Shown here one piece after another: positions 1 to 5,668 of a DNA stretch of 5,814 nt. The notes below the pieces were generated by a model, which was given only the letters and a program-made list of their open reading frames with translations, ran no database searches and was not told the origin of the DNA. Both the position numbers and the translations under genes were made by a program. Source of the stretch: Bacteroidota bacterium (lineage in GTDB: Bacteria; Bacteroidota; Bacteroidia; Chitinophagales; Chitinophagaceae); contig JANYAL010000072.1 of NCBI GenBank assembly GCA_025361325.1, positions 1 to 5,814 on the forward strand, given 5' to 3'. Position 1 is the first letter of the stretch. Each line of letters opens with the position of its first letter.

Positions 1-42
1 AAAAAAAAGGCAACGCTGATTTTTTCAGCGTTGCCTTTTTTT
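1..42 (-). terminator. Intrinsic terminator downstream of the repeat adhesin gene
   Basis: GGCAACGCTGA (9-19) pairs perfectly with TCAGCGTTGCC (25-35) around a TTTTT loop. The stem is flanked by an A-run (1-8) and a T-run (36-42). Read on the minus strand it is an 11-bp GC-rich stem followed by eight U, about 30 nt past the adhesin stop codon. The symmetry means it could also stop plus-strand transcription entering from the left. Confidence 0.93.
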
Positions 43-73
43 CAAATAAACGTTTTCCCGGGGTTATATAGGA

Positions 74-316
74 TTAGTATTTGATGATGTGTTTCGTCAT
101 GGGTTTATTATTTTCACCGGTCAGGATCAATTCGTAAGTGCCGTTCGCCAGGTTGCCGATATCAATGATCTTAGTTGTCCTTCCACCCGCATGTTGCAAC
201 TGCGAAGCGAATACTTCAATCCCGAAATTGTTGAACAGGCTTACCCTGTAAGTGCCTTTATTCATATTCGTTAGCTGCAATCCCAGCGTTCTTCCAACAA
301 CCGGGTTGGGATACAC
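74..316 (-). other. T9SS type A C-terminal sorting domain of the adhesin
   Basis: This segment encodes residues 933-1012. It starts with the hallmark VYPNPV, then has GTYRVSLFNNFG, a Gly-rich turn, the strand IIDIGNLANGTYELIL, and a Lys-containing end (KHIIKY). The order YPNP, G.Y.v.l.n..G, l..G.Y.l.l and a basic terminal strand is that of the Por_Secre_tail/TIGR04183 family. The domain is far richer in Lys and Arg than the repeat region before it, consistent with a separate, cleavable targeting module. Confidence 0.92.
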
Positions 317-3112
317 TTTGAGCACACCGTTATCCTTTTGATGCACATTTACAGGACCACTAACGATCGTGATACTTGCTGTGGTAGTGAATATTCCGCA
401 AGGTGCCGAAGACGAAAGAGTATAAGTGACCGTATAGGTACCGGGCAAACTTGCTGCAAGGTCAACATCACCGGAAACCGGGTCAAGGGCCAAACCGGGT
501 TCTCCGGAAAATGATCCACCCGCATCACCCGTAAGCGTGACGCTGGCGATGCCGGCATTGGAAAAATAGGGTGAGCCGCTGTAAACTATGCTGGCATTAG
601 GACCTGCGACAATGGTAATATCCGCAGAAGCATTCGCAGAACAACCATTTTGTGATACAGAATAGCTGACCGTATAGGTGCCTGGTGTGCTGGCCGCAAG
701 GTCTACATCTCCATTGGATGTATTCAGTGATAATCCGACTGCTGCAGAAAAAGTTCCTCCACCCGTGCCTGTCAGAGTTACACTGGCCATGCCACCATTT
801 GAACAATATGGAGAGTTGTCATAACTGATACTAGCCGAGGTCGCTGCATTGATGGTAATATTTGCCGTTGTCTGGAATGTTCCGCAATTGGTGGTTACAG
901 CATAGGTTACAGTATAGGTGCCGGGCGCACTGGCTGCAAGGTCTACATCCCCGTTTGATGTATTGAGGATTAATCCAAATGAGGCAGAGAAGGTTCCTCC
1001 GGATGTACCAGACAGGCTTACACTGGCGATGCCTGAAGCCGAACAATACGGTGAACCGTTGTACGAAATGCTGGCAGATGGCGCCGCATCAATGGTGATA
1101 TCTGTATTCGTACTGAACGAACAACCATTTTGAGATACGGAATAACTGACCGTATAAGTACCAGGTGCACTGGCCGCAAGGTCTACATCTCCATTGGATG
1201 TATTCAGTGATAATCCCGCTGCTGCAGAAAAAGTTCCTCCCCCGGTGCCGTTCAAAGTTACACTGGCCGTACCACCATTTGAACAATATGGAGAGTTGTC
1301 ATAACTGATGCTGGCAGAGGGTGCTGCATTGATGGTGATGTCTGTCGTTGTTTGGAATGTTCCGCAAATGTTGCTCACAGAATAGGTAACGGTATATGTA
1401 CCGGGCGTACTGGCCGCAAGGTCCACATCTCCATTGGATGTATTCAGGGATAATCCCGGATCGGCAGAAAAAGTTCCTCCCTCTGTACCCGACAGGTTAA
1501 CACTGGCTATGCCTGAACCCACGCAATATGGTGAACCGCTGTATGAAATGCTGGCTGATGGCGTCGCGTTAATAGTGATGTCTGTATTCGTGCTGAAAGA
1601 ACATCCATTTTGATCAACGGTGTAGGTTACGGTATAGGTACCTGGTGTACTTGCCGCAAGGTCTACATCTCCATTTGATGTATTCAGTGATAATCCTGCA
1701 TCGGCAGAAAAAGTTCCCCCACCCGTACCCGTTACATTAACGCTGGCAATGCCTGATACATTACAATAGGCTGAGTTGGGATAACTGATCGTTGCATTTG
1801 GCGAAGGAATGATGACGAGTTTTGCATTGGCATATAGGTCACCACAAACTCCTCCCGTTAAGGTATACAGTACAGGATAATTTCCTGGAATACTTGCCGC
1901 CAGATCAACTGTACCCGTATTTGGGTCGATGGATAAACCACTGATGGATGAGAAAGTGCCTCCGTTTGTTCCAGAAAATGAAACAACGGCCAGGCCACTG
2001 CCCTGGCAGTATGGAGAGCTCGGGTATGAGAAATTTGCCGAAGGCGCCCCGTTGATCGTAATATCTGCTGTAGTGGTAAAGTCACCACATCCGGATGAAG
2101 CTATATAATATGTTACTGTATAAGTTCCTGGTGCGGAAGCAGCCAGGTCAATAGCGCCCGTTGTTGAATTAAGGGCCAGCCCGGGATCTGCTGAAAATAT
2201 TCCCCCCGTTGTACCGCTAAGACCTACATTAGCCATCCCTGCATTGGCGCAATAAGGAGACGACGGATAAGAAATCGCCGCATTGGGAATTTCCGTAACG
2301 GTTATAGTTGTTGACGCTGTTGTTGAACAGTTTCCCAAACTAACAACATAATAGACGGTATAGGTGCCGGGTGTGCTTAGTGATAGATCTATGCGGCCGT
2401 ATATTGGATCAATGGATAATCCCGGGGATGAAGAATATGTACCCCCGTCTGTTCCATTGAGGGTAACACTGGCAACACCGGCGTTTACGCAATAGGGTGA
2501 ATTGTCGTAGGATATGATCGCATCGGGCGCGTTTTCAATGCTTATACCGGTTGAGGCTGTATAAGATCCGCAACTGTTGTTTATGGTATACGATACAATA
2601 TAACTGCCCGGTAAACTTCCCGCACAAAATATTTCGCCCGTATTGGCATCAATGGATAAACCAGGCGATGCCGAAAAGGTACCTCCCTGGTCACCACTCA
2701 GGCTCACACTGATATTACCTGCACTGGTACAATAACTGGGATTCGGATAAGATATACTTGCATTTGGGGCAGTATTGATTGTAATCGTTGCCGTTGTGCT
2801 GAATTCGGGACAACCTGCCGTTGCATCAAGCGTATAGATCACCGTATAAGTGCCGGGTATGCTGATGGAAGGATCTATATCACCAGTGTAAAAATTAAGG
2901 CTTAACCCTGGTTTTGAAATATAAGTTCCACCACCGGTACCAGAAATCGTTACCGATATTGTTCCAGCATTGCTGCAGTACGGGGAACCCGGATAACTGA
3001 TGGTTGCCGTAGGGCAGGGACTACCCGGGTGCCCATTTGCAAGGCTTCCGGTAACGGTTCCCAGAAAGAAAAACAACAATAAAAAATTGCGTAATGTAGT
3101 GATTGGTTTCAT
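74..3112 (-). CDS. T9SS-exported tandem-repeat (Ig/PKD-like) surface protein, adhesin-like
   Basis: This 1012-residue protein is predicted to be exported and attached to the cell surface or released. Residues 1 to about 25 form a signal peptide: a basic N-terminus (MKPITTLRN), a Leu/Phe-rich core and a small-residue end (GSLA). Residues 38-922 are eleven tandem modules of 80-82 residues, each opening with a variant of ISYxxSPYC. Each continues through GTxGGTFS, GLSLNTSNGDVDLAAS and PGTYTVTY to a second Cys and an ITIN strand. Residues 933-1012 (from VYPNP to the Lys/Tyr end) match the T9SS type A sorting domain, which directs export through the type IX machinery and is removed on maturation. 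Such repeat proteins are common in Bacteroidota. They are thought to be adhesive or matrix proteins, but no ligand can be read from the sequence. The ATG at 3112 is chosen because the signal peptide follows at once. No Shine-Dalgarno is present and the upstream sequence is AT-rich. The gene ends at a strong terminator and appears monocistronic. Confidence 0.93.
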   Translation of the reverse strand: MKPITTLRNFLLLFFFLGTVTGSLANGHPGSPCPTATISYPGSPYCSNAGTISVTISGTGGGTYISKPGLSLNFYTGDIDPSISIPGTYTVIYTLDATAGCPEFSTTATITINTAPNASISYPNPSYCTSAGNISVSLSGDQGGTFSASPGLSIDANTGEIFCAGSLPGSYIVSYTINNSCGSYTASTGISIENAPDAIISYDNSPYCVNAGVASVTLNGTDGGTYSSSPGLSIDPIYGRIDLSLSTPGTYTVYYVVSLGNCSTTASTTITVTEIPNAAISYPSSPYCANAGMANVGLSGTTGGIFSADPGLALNSTTGAIDLAASAPGTYTVTYYIASSGCGDFTTTADITINGAPSANFSYPSSPYCQGSGLAVVSFSGTNGGTFSSISGLSIDPNTGTVDLAASIPGNYPVLYTLTGGVCGDLYANAKLVIIPSPNATISYPNSAYCNVSGIASVNVTGTGGGTFSADAGLSLNTSNGDVDLAASTPGTYTVTYTVDQNGCSFSTNTDITINATPSASISYSGSPYCVGSGIASVNLSGTEGGTFSADPGLSLNTSNGDVDLAASTPGTYTVTYSVSNICGTFQTTTDITINAAPSASISYDNSPYCSNGGTASVTLNGTGGGTFSAAAGLSLNTSNGDVDLAASAPGTYTVSYSVSQNGCSFSTNTDITIDAAPSASISYNGSPYCSASGIASVSLSGTSGGTFSASFGLILNTSNGDVDLAASAPGTYTVTYAVTTNCGTFQTTANITINAATSASISYDNSPYCSNGGMASVTLTGTGGGTFSAAVGLSLNTSNGDVDLAASTPGTYTVSYSVSQNGCSANASADITIVAGPNASIVYSGSPYFSNAGIASVTLTGDAGGSFSGEPGLALDPVSGDVDLAASLPGTYTVTYTLSSSAPCGIFTTTASITIVSGPVNVHQKDNGVLKVYPNPVVGRTLGLQLTNMNKGTYRVSLFNNFGIEVFASQLQHAGGRTTKIIDIGNLANGTYELILTGENNKPMTKHIIKY
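347..3001 (-). repeat. Eleven in-frame tandem repeats of about 240 bp coding for the adhesin modules
   Basis: Unit boundaries by my alignment, in reading order on the minus strand: R1 3001-2756, R2 2755-2516, R3 2515-2276, R4 2275-2033, R5 2032-1790, R6 1789-1550, R7 1549-1310, R8 1309-1070, R9 1069-830, R10 829-590, R11 589-347. R1-R5 and R11 are diverged in sequence and slightly in length. R6-R10 are all exactly 80 codons and much more alike, sharing LNTSNGDVDLAAS. Ten units carry Cys at module position 9 and all eleven carry one at position 62-64, a spacing that suggests one disulphide per domain. This looks like array growth in the middle, with older copies at the edges. Confidence 0.93.
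590..1549 (-). repeat. 480-bp higher-order repeat (two-module units R7-R8 and R9-R10)
   Basis: Within the 240-bp array, units resemble each other best at a distance of two. R8 and R10 share DNSPYCSNGG, TFSAA and SVSQNGC. R7 and R9 share GSPYC, SGIASV and CGTFQTT. At the DNA level the 60 bases at 781-840 and 1261-1320 differ at only about five positions by eye, at exactly 480 bp offset. Similarity at this offset continues into the second half of R6 (for example 1081-1140 against 1561-1620). The simplest reading is duplication of a two-module block. Unequal crossing-over or gene conversion could then change copy number without breaking the frame. Confidence 0.85.
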
Positions 3113-3413
3113 AGGTATATGTTTAAATAATGATTAAAGCTTTTAACAGGATACAGATTTAATAATTTATGGGTAAGTGAAAAATATTGAGGTATCGGCG
3201 ATGCCGCAGAAATTGTTTTCATAGTTGGGTTTTGTACAATGAATAGCTTCACTGTAATGGATTAAAGGGTGTTATAAAGGGTACTTTATGGGTAAATAAA
3301 ATTCACCTTCCCCGTTGTAACGCCAAAAAGATCAAAATAGTATCTGCAGTACTGAATTTACATTCCGAACGGGCAAATTTCGATGTTGAAAATATTAATT
3401 GTAGAAATAAGAC

Positions 3414-3448
3414 GACATGCCGGTTAATAAAATCCTGACATGCCGGTT
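3414..3448. repeat. 12-bp direct repeat GACATGCCGGTT, two copies 23 bp apart
   Basis: The exact 12-mer occurs at 3414-3425 and 3437-3448, start-to-start 23 bp, which is close to two helical turns. Each copy is followed by an A/T-rich stretch. It lies about 300 bp upstream of the adhesin start in otherwise AT-rich DNA, so it could be a tandem operator or activator site. No regulator is identifiable. Confidence 0.6.
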
Positions 3449-3457
3449 TTATAAAAG

Positions 3458-3487
3458 GTCACTAAAATGATCTGATCATGACTGACC
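3458..3487. repeat. Nested inverted repeat GGTCA..TGATC-T-GATCA..TGACC
   Basis: The inner palindrome TGATCTGATCA (3468-3478) has five-base arms around one central base. Outer arms GGTCA (3458-3462) and TGACC (3483-3487) are also complementary, but set unequally (5 and 4 bases from the inner arms). It sits 9 bases past the tandem GACATGCCGGTT repeat. The short arms make a protein-binding site more plausible than a stable RNA hairpin. It could be chance. Confidence 0.4.
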
Positions 3488-3626
3488 TGAAAAATGGACA
3501 AATTTTATCTTTTTTATTTGAATGGGGAAAGAAGGTCTAATTGATAAAATAGTTAAACATTATCCCAACTGGTTCATAGGTTGGCTACATACCATTTTAG
3601 CCTGGCTCCACCTGGTGACGTTCCCG

Positions 3627-3690
3627 AAAATAAAATCGCCGGTAACTCATCTTTCGCCGCCTTGAGGGCGAAGAAGGATTGGTTGCCGGC
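3627..3690 (-). terminator. Probable intrinsic terminator of the small secreted-protein gene
   Basis: On the minus strand GCCGGCAAC (3690-3682) pairs with GTTACCGGC (3646-3638), with one G-U pair. An inner stem TTCGCC/GGCGAA (3672-3667 with 3658-3653) lies inside the loop. The outer stem is followed after two bases by the U-rich TTTTATTTT (3635-3627). It begins 21 nt past the stop codon at 3711. The long, partly unpaired arm is less compact than the two other terminators in the window. Confidence 0.55.
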
Positions 3691-3710
3691 AATGCTTATC
3701 ATTTCCGTTC

Positions 3711-4214
3711 TTATTGGTTGTGGCCGTGATGACCTTTTCCCTTATTTCCGTGTTCATCATTGTTTCCGCGGTCCTTATCTTTTCTCCATTTATTGTGTTC
3801 CGGATGATCCTTCACCTCAAAGTATTTTTCTTCGTGGCTGTTCCGGATGATCTGCTGCTCATGATTACCTTTATAGAAAGCGTATTTTGTACGGTACATT
3901 TCGGCATTGCGATAGGGCTGTGGTTCATTCACCACTACCTTGTACCCGCTGTAAAGATCATAATGATAGCTGTAAGGTAAAGAGGATGCGAAGATCCAGC
4001 GCCCGCGTTCAAGGTAAATGTATTGGTGGTTTGGAACATAGTAGTAGGCATCAATATCGGGCATATAGTAATACTCAACATGATCATATCCTACAGGTCC
4101 CCATATGGGCTGTGAACCGATATTGAGATTGACGCCTATGCGAACCTGAGCATTGGCGGCTTGAAATGCAAAGCCACCGAGCAGCAATGCAATAATTAAA
4201 ATTGTTCTTTTCAT
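3711..4214 (-). CDS. Small exported Tyr-rich protein with His/Lys/Gly-rich tail, function unknown
   Basis: The product has 167 residues. Residues 1-22 are a textbook signal peptide (MKRT, hydrophobic IIALLLGGFAF, then ANA before Gln), so the mature protein should be periplasmic, lipid-free and about 145 residues long. The mature N-terminus reads VRIGVNLNIGSQPIWGP and is followed by a Tyr-rich stretch with VEYYYMPDIDAYYYVP and GYKVVVNEPQPY, probably beta-rich. I recognise this overall pattern from uncharacterised secreted proteins of Bacteroidota, without an assigned function. From about residue 135 the chain becomes highly charged and low-complexity (KWRKDKDRGNN, then GKGHHGHNQ), with five His in the last 30 residues, so metal or polyanion binding is conceivable but unproven. 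The ATG at 4214 is fixed by the signal peptide. The start is preceded by AT-rich sequence with no Shine-Dalgarno. It is probably transcribed alone, ending at the stem-loop at 3627-3690. Confidence 0.88.
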   Translation of the reverse strand: MKRTILIIALLLGGFAFQAANAQVRIGVNLNIGSQPIWGPVGYDHVEYYYMPDIDAYYYVPNHQYIYLERGRWIFASSLPYSYHYDLYSGYKVVVNEPQPYRNAEMYRTKYAFYKGNHEQQIIRNSHEEKYFEVKDHPEHNKWRKDKDRGNNDEHGNKGKGHHGHNQ

Positions 4215-4440
4215 TTTATAGGTATTTAATTTGTTTAGTAAAGGTGCTTCCCTTTCGATTAGTAAGTGTTATACAATTGCGGGAATGGTTTGAATGATTC
4301 ACAGTTTTACCCCGGGCTGGTTTTCGTCCAGCCTAAACCGGTATTTCGTGTCCGATCACCAATATCTTTGCCATCATTCCAGTAACATTTTTTTCGTCAT
4401 TAGTAGTGGCTGCTTAACCGGGTAATTTTTTTAGTATAAA
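4215..4440. other. Intergenic region between the secreted-protein gene and the AI-2E gene fragment
   Basis: This region must contain the promoter and leader of the minus-strand gene starting at 4214, but no confident promoter motif is visible. It has a GGCTGG/CCAGCC stem (4315-4320 with 4328-4333, 7-base loop), which lacks a T-tract on either strand and so is not a convincing terminator. A 13-codon minus-strand open frame (4374-4333) overlaps its edge. No terminator is evident for the AI-2E gene ending at 4441, so read-through toward 4214 is possible. Confidence 0.5.
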
Positions 4441-4908
4441 TTATTCCCTGGAAAGGATTTTCTTAGGCATCTCTTTTTTCTTGATGAAGGAAAACCTGGA
4501 AGTAGTGGGAACCACATTTCCCAAAAGGAATCCCCAGGGCTTTAAAGGCCCGATATCATCAAATATGACCTTCATAATGGCTGTTAATGGAATGGAAAGG
4601 AACATGCCCGGGATCCCCCATAGCGCGCCGCCGACCAATACAACTATAATGGAGATAAGCGCATTCAGCCGAACCCTCGATGCCACTATTTTTGGAATGA
4701 TATAATGATTGTCGATGAACTGGATGAAAATGTATACAAAGAAGACGAGAATGGGGTAGGATACCGAGTCTTTTGTTACAAAAGCGATCATCATGGGCAA
4801 AGCGATGGCAATGATCCCGCCGATATAGGGGATGATATTGAGTATGGCCCCCGTAATTCCCAGTATGATCGCGTAATCGATCCCCAGCAATAACAACCCG
4901 GCGGAATT
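4441..4908 (-). CDS. AI-2E family transporter (PF01594-like), C-terminal fragment, 5' end missing
   Basis: About 155 residues match the C-terminal part of AI-2E/YdiK-type multi-pass inner-membrane permeases, usually 350-400 residues. Family signatures run in order. GLLLLGIDYAIILG is followed by NIIPYIGGIIAIALP, then by the hydrophobic YPILVFFVYIFIQF. Next come DNHYIIPKIVASRVRLNAL, a GGALWGIPGMFLSIPLTAI helix and a short polar tail. Members are linked to export of autoinducer-2 or to Na+/H+ exchange. The substrate here cannot be told. The open frame formally continues to an ATG at 5070, but everything beyond about 4908 is antisense to the metallopeptidase on the other strand and does not look like this family (for example IIVHHVPIPSL). 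The native start is therefore absent, and roughly the N-terminal 200 or more residues are lost at the join at 4904-4909. The fragment is unlikely to be functional as it stands. Confidence 0.88.
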   Translation of the reverse strand, partial: NSAGLLLLGIDYAIILGITGAILNIIPYIGGIIAIALPMMIAFVTKDSVSYPILVFFVYIFIQFIDNHYIIPKIVASRVRLNALISIIVVLVGGALWGIPGMFLSIPLTAIMKVIFDDIGPLKPWGFLLGNVVPTTSRFSFIKKKEMPKKILSRE

Positions 4909-4909
4909 C
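4904..4909. other. Breakpoint joining two 5'-truncated genes at GAATTC
   Basis: AI-2E coding similarity (minus strand, LNSAGLLLLG) runs up to about 4908. Metallopeptidase similarity (plus strand, GGIQWN) begins at about 4903-4906. The two meet on the palindrome GAATTC, and neither has its 5' part here. The join fits an inversion breakpoint or a chimera. Two further GAATTC sites in the window (2801-2806 and 5509-5514) lie uninterrupted inside genes, which argues against a complete EcoRI-digest origin but not a partial one. Confidence 0.75.
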
Positions 4910-5604
4910 AATGGAACAGGGATACGGTGTATAAGTTTTATGAACAGTACCAGGGATGGGATAGGGACATGGTGGACAATAATGTACTGAAGGCGGCCGA
5001 CCAGTTCTATACCAATGGAACGAGCTACGATCCCCTTTCCATCATGCATTATGATGTATATGCCTGGCAAACATTGGACGGGTATTCACTGGTGAGCAGC
5101 AAAGTGATCTCGGAGGGAGATAAAAGAATAATGGGCGCCCTATATCCAAAAGATAAAAAGCTTTCCACTCTGGCGGTACCCAAGATACAGATCACTAATT
5201 TCACCAGCCTGGATGTAAAAACAGATAAAGTACGGAAAGGATTGGTGATCTCTCCTTCATTCGATCTGAAGACGAGTCCGCTGTTGGGTAGGGTACATTT
5301 CGTGGCCCGGCTCACTACGCTGGACGGGTTATCTTATATCTTCACCACCAATACCAAATACAGCTGGAACAAAATGGCGGCCACTTATCTGCAAATGAAT
5401 CTGCTGCCCAGTTCAAAAGTGAGCTATAATAAAGGCGGGAAGAAAAATTTAGAACTTTTCTTTCCCTTCAAAGAAATGCCCGCACTCAACGGGGAGAAGG
5501 TAAAAGTGGAATTCACGGTTTACCTGGATGATGTTGCCAATAATAAGATGAACCGTTTGGCGGCCTACTCTTTATCGGCACCGTTGACCTTATCTAATAA
5601 ATAG
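4906..5604 (+). CDS. Astacin-like (M12A-type) zinc metallopeptidase, C-terminal fragment lacking the active site
   Basis: The frame running into this region from about 4906 reads IQWNRDTVYKFYEQYQGW, then DNNVLKAADQFYTNGTSYDP and SIMHYDVYAW. This resembles bacterial astacin-like peptidases, where a segment of the type GIxWNxxxVY follows the HExxHxxGxxH zinc motif and SIMHY is the Met-turn with its Tyr. GDKRIMGALYP closes the catalytic domain. About 145 further residues (from roughly 5190) form a Lys-rich, probably beta-rich C-terminal region I do not recognise. The zinc-binding helix should lie just upstream but is absent, since the sequence before about 4904 belongs to the AI-2E gene on the other strand. 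In-frame TAA at 4891 closes the frame. GTG at 4927 is the first start-type codon in the frame but lies inside the family-like region, so I treat the gene as 5'-truncated. The product should be catalytically dead. Confidence 0.82.
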   Translation: MQWNRDTVYKFYEQYQGWDRDMVDNNVLKAADQFYTNGTSYDPLSIMHYDVYAWQTLDGYSLVSSKVISEGDKRIMGALYPKDKKLSTLAVPKIQITNFTSLDVKTDKVRKGLVISPSFDLKTSPLLGRVHFVARLTTLDGLSYIFTTNTKYSWNKMAATYLQMNLLPSSKVSYNKGGKKNLELFFPFKEMPALNGEKVKVEFTVYLDDVANNKMNRLAAYSLSAPLTLSNK

Positions 5605-5635
5605 GGGATGGTGGTTCATAAATAAAATGACTGGT

Positions 5636-5668
5636 AAAAAAAGACAGGTGATCTACCTGTCTTTTTTT
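5636..5668. terminator. Bidirectional intrinsic terminator between convergent genes
   Basis: A perfect 14-bp stem has arms 5636-5649 (seven A, then GACAGGT) and 5655-5668 (ACCTGTC, then seven T) around the loop GATCT. It works on both strands. On plus it follows the metallopeptidase stop at 5604 by about 30 nt. On minus it starts directly at the stop codon (5667-5669) of the gene entering from the right. Confidence 0.92.

Larger units (their letters stand above)
3113..3626. other. Gene-free intergenic region upstream of the adhesin start
   Basis: About 500 bases are AT-rich and have no open frame with coding character on either strand. The part next to the adhesin start should hold its promoter and leader, but I find no clear Bacteroidota-type promoter (TTTG, then TAnnTTTG about 19 bases on) reading toward it. 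Visible structures are an 11-bp direct repeat TTTATGGGTAA (3166-3176 and 3285-3295), an ATAAAG/CTTTAT inverted repeat (3274-3289), tandem GACATGCCGGTT copies (3414-3425 and 3437-3448) and a nested palindrome (3458-3487). The latter two are listed separately. Confidence 0.6.

Noticed and set aside
89..2088. Short open frames on both strands inside the adhesin gene
   Set aside because: They recur with the 240-bp period of the repeat and so are by-products of its codon use.
347..3001. Regular about 240-bp repeats as a possible CRISPR array or non-coding satellite
   Set aside because: The period is far too long for CRISPR, there are no spacers, and the repeats keep one continuous reading frame encoding a protein with signal peptide and sorting domain.
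3113..3300. Bacteroidota-type promoter (TTTG and TAnnTTTG) for the adhesin
   Set aside because: I scanned the minus strand upstream of 3112 and found no site matching both elements at plausible spacing. A promoter must exist but I cannot place it.
3581..3980. Plus-strand open frames over the small secreted-protein gene
   Set aside because: They are antisense to a gene with a clear signal peptide. Their products are irregular in composition and resemble no family I know.
4315..4333. GGCTGG/CCAGCC hairpin as terminator of the AI-2E gene
   Set aside because: There is no T-tract after it on either strand, and it lies over 100 bases past the stop codon.
4481..4893. Plus-strand open frames over the AI-2E fragment
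   Set aside because: They are antisense to strong transporter motifs and have no initiation signal or domain character.
4909..5070. 5' extension of the AI-2E frame to an ATG at 5070 (209-residue version)
   Set aside because: These 54 codons are antisense to the metallopeptidase, including its SIMHY segment, and do not resemble the transporter family. The frame is open by chance across the join.
5049..5315. Minus-strand frame of 88 codons within the metallopeptidase fragment
   Set aside because: It is antisense to a coding frame with recognisable peptidase motifs and has no support of its own.
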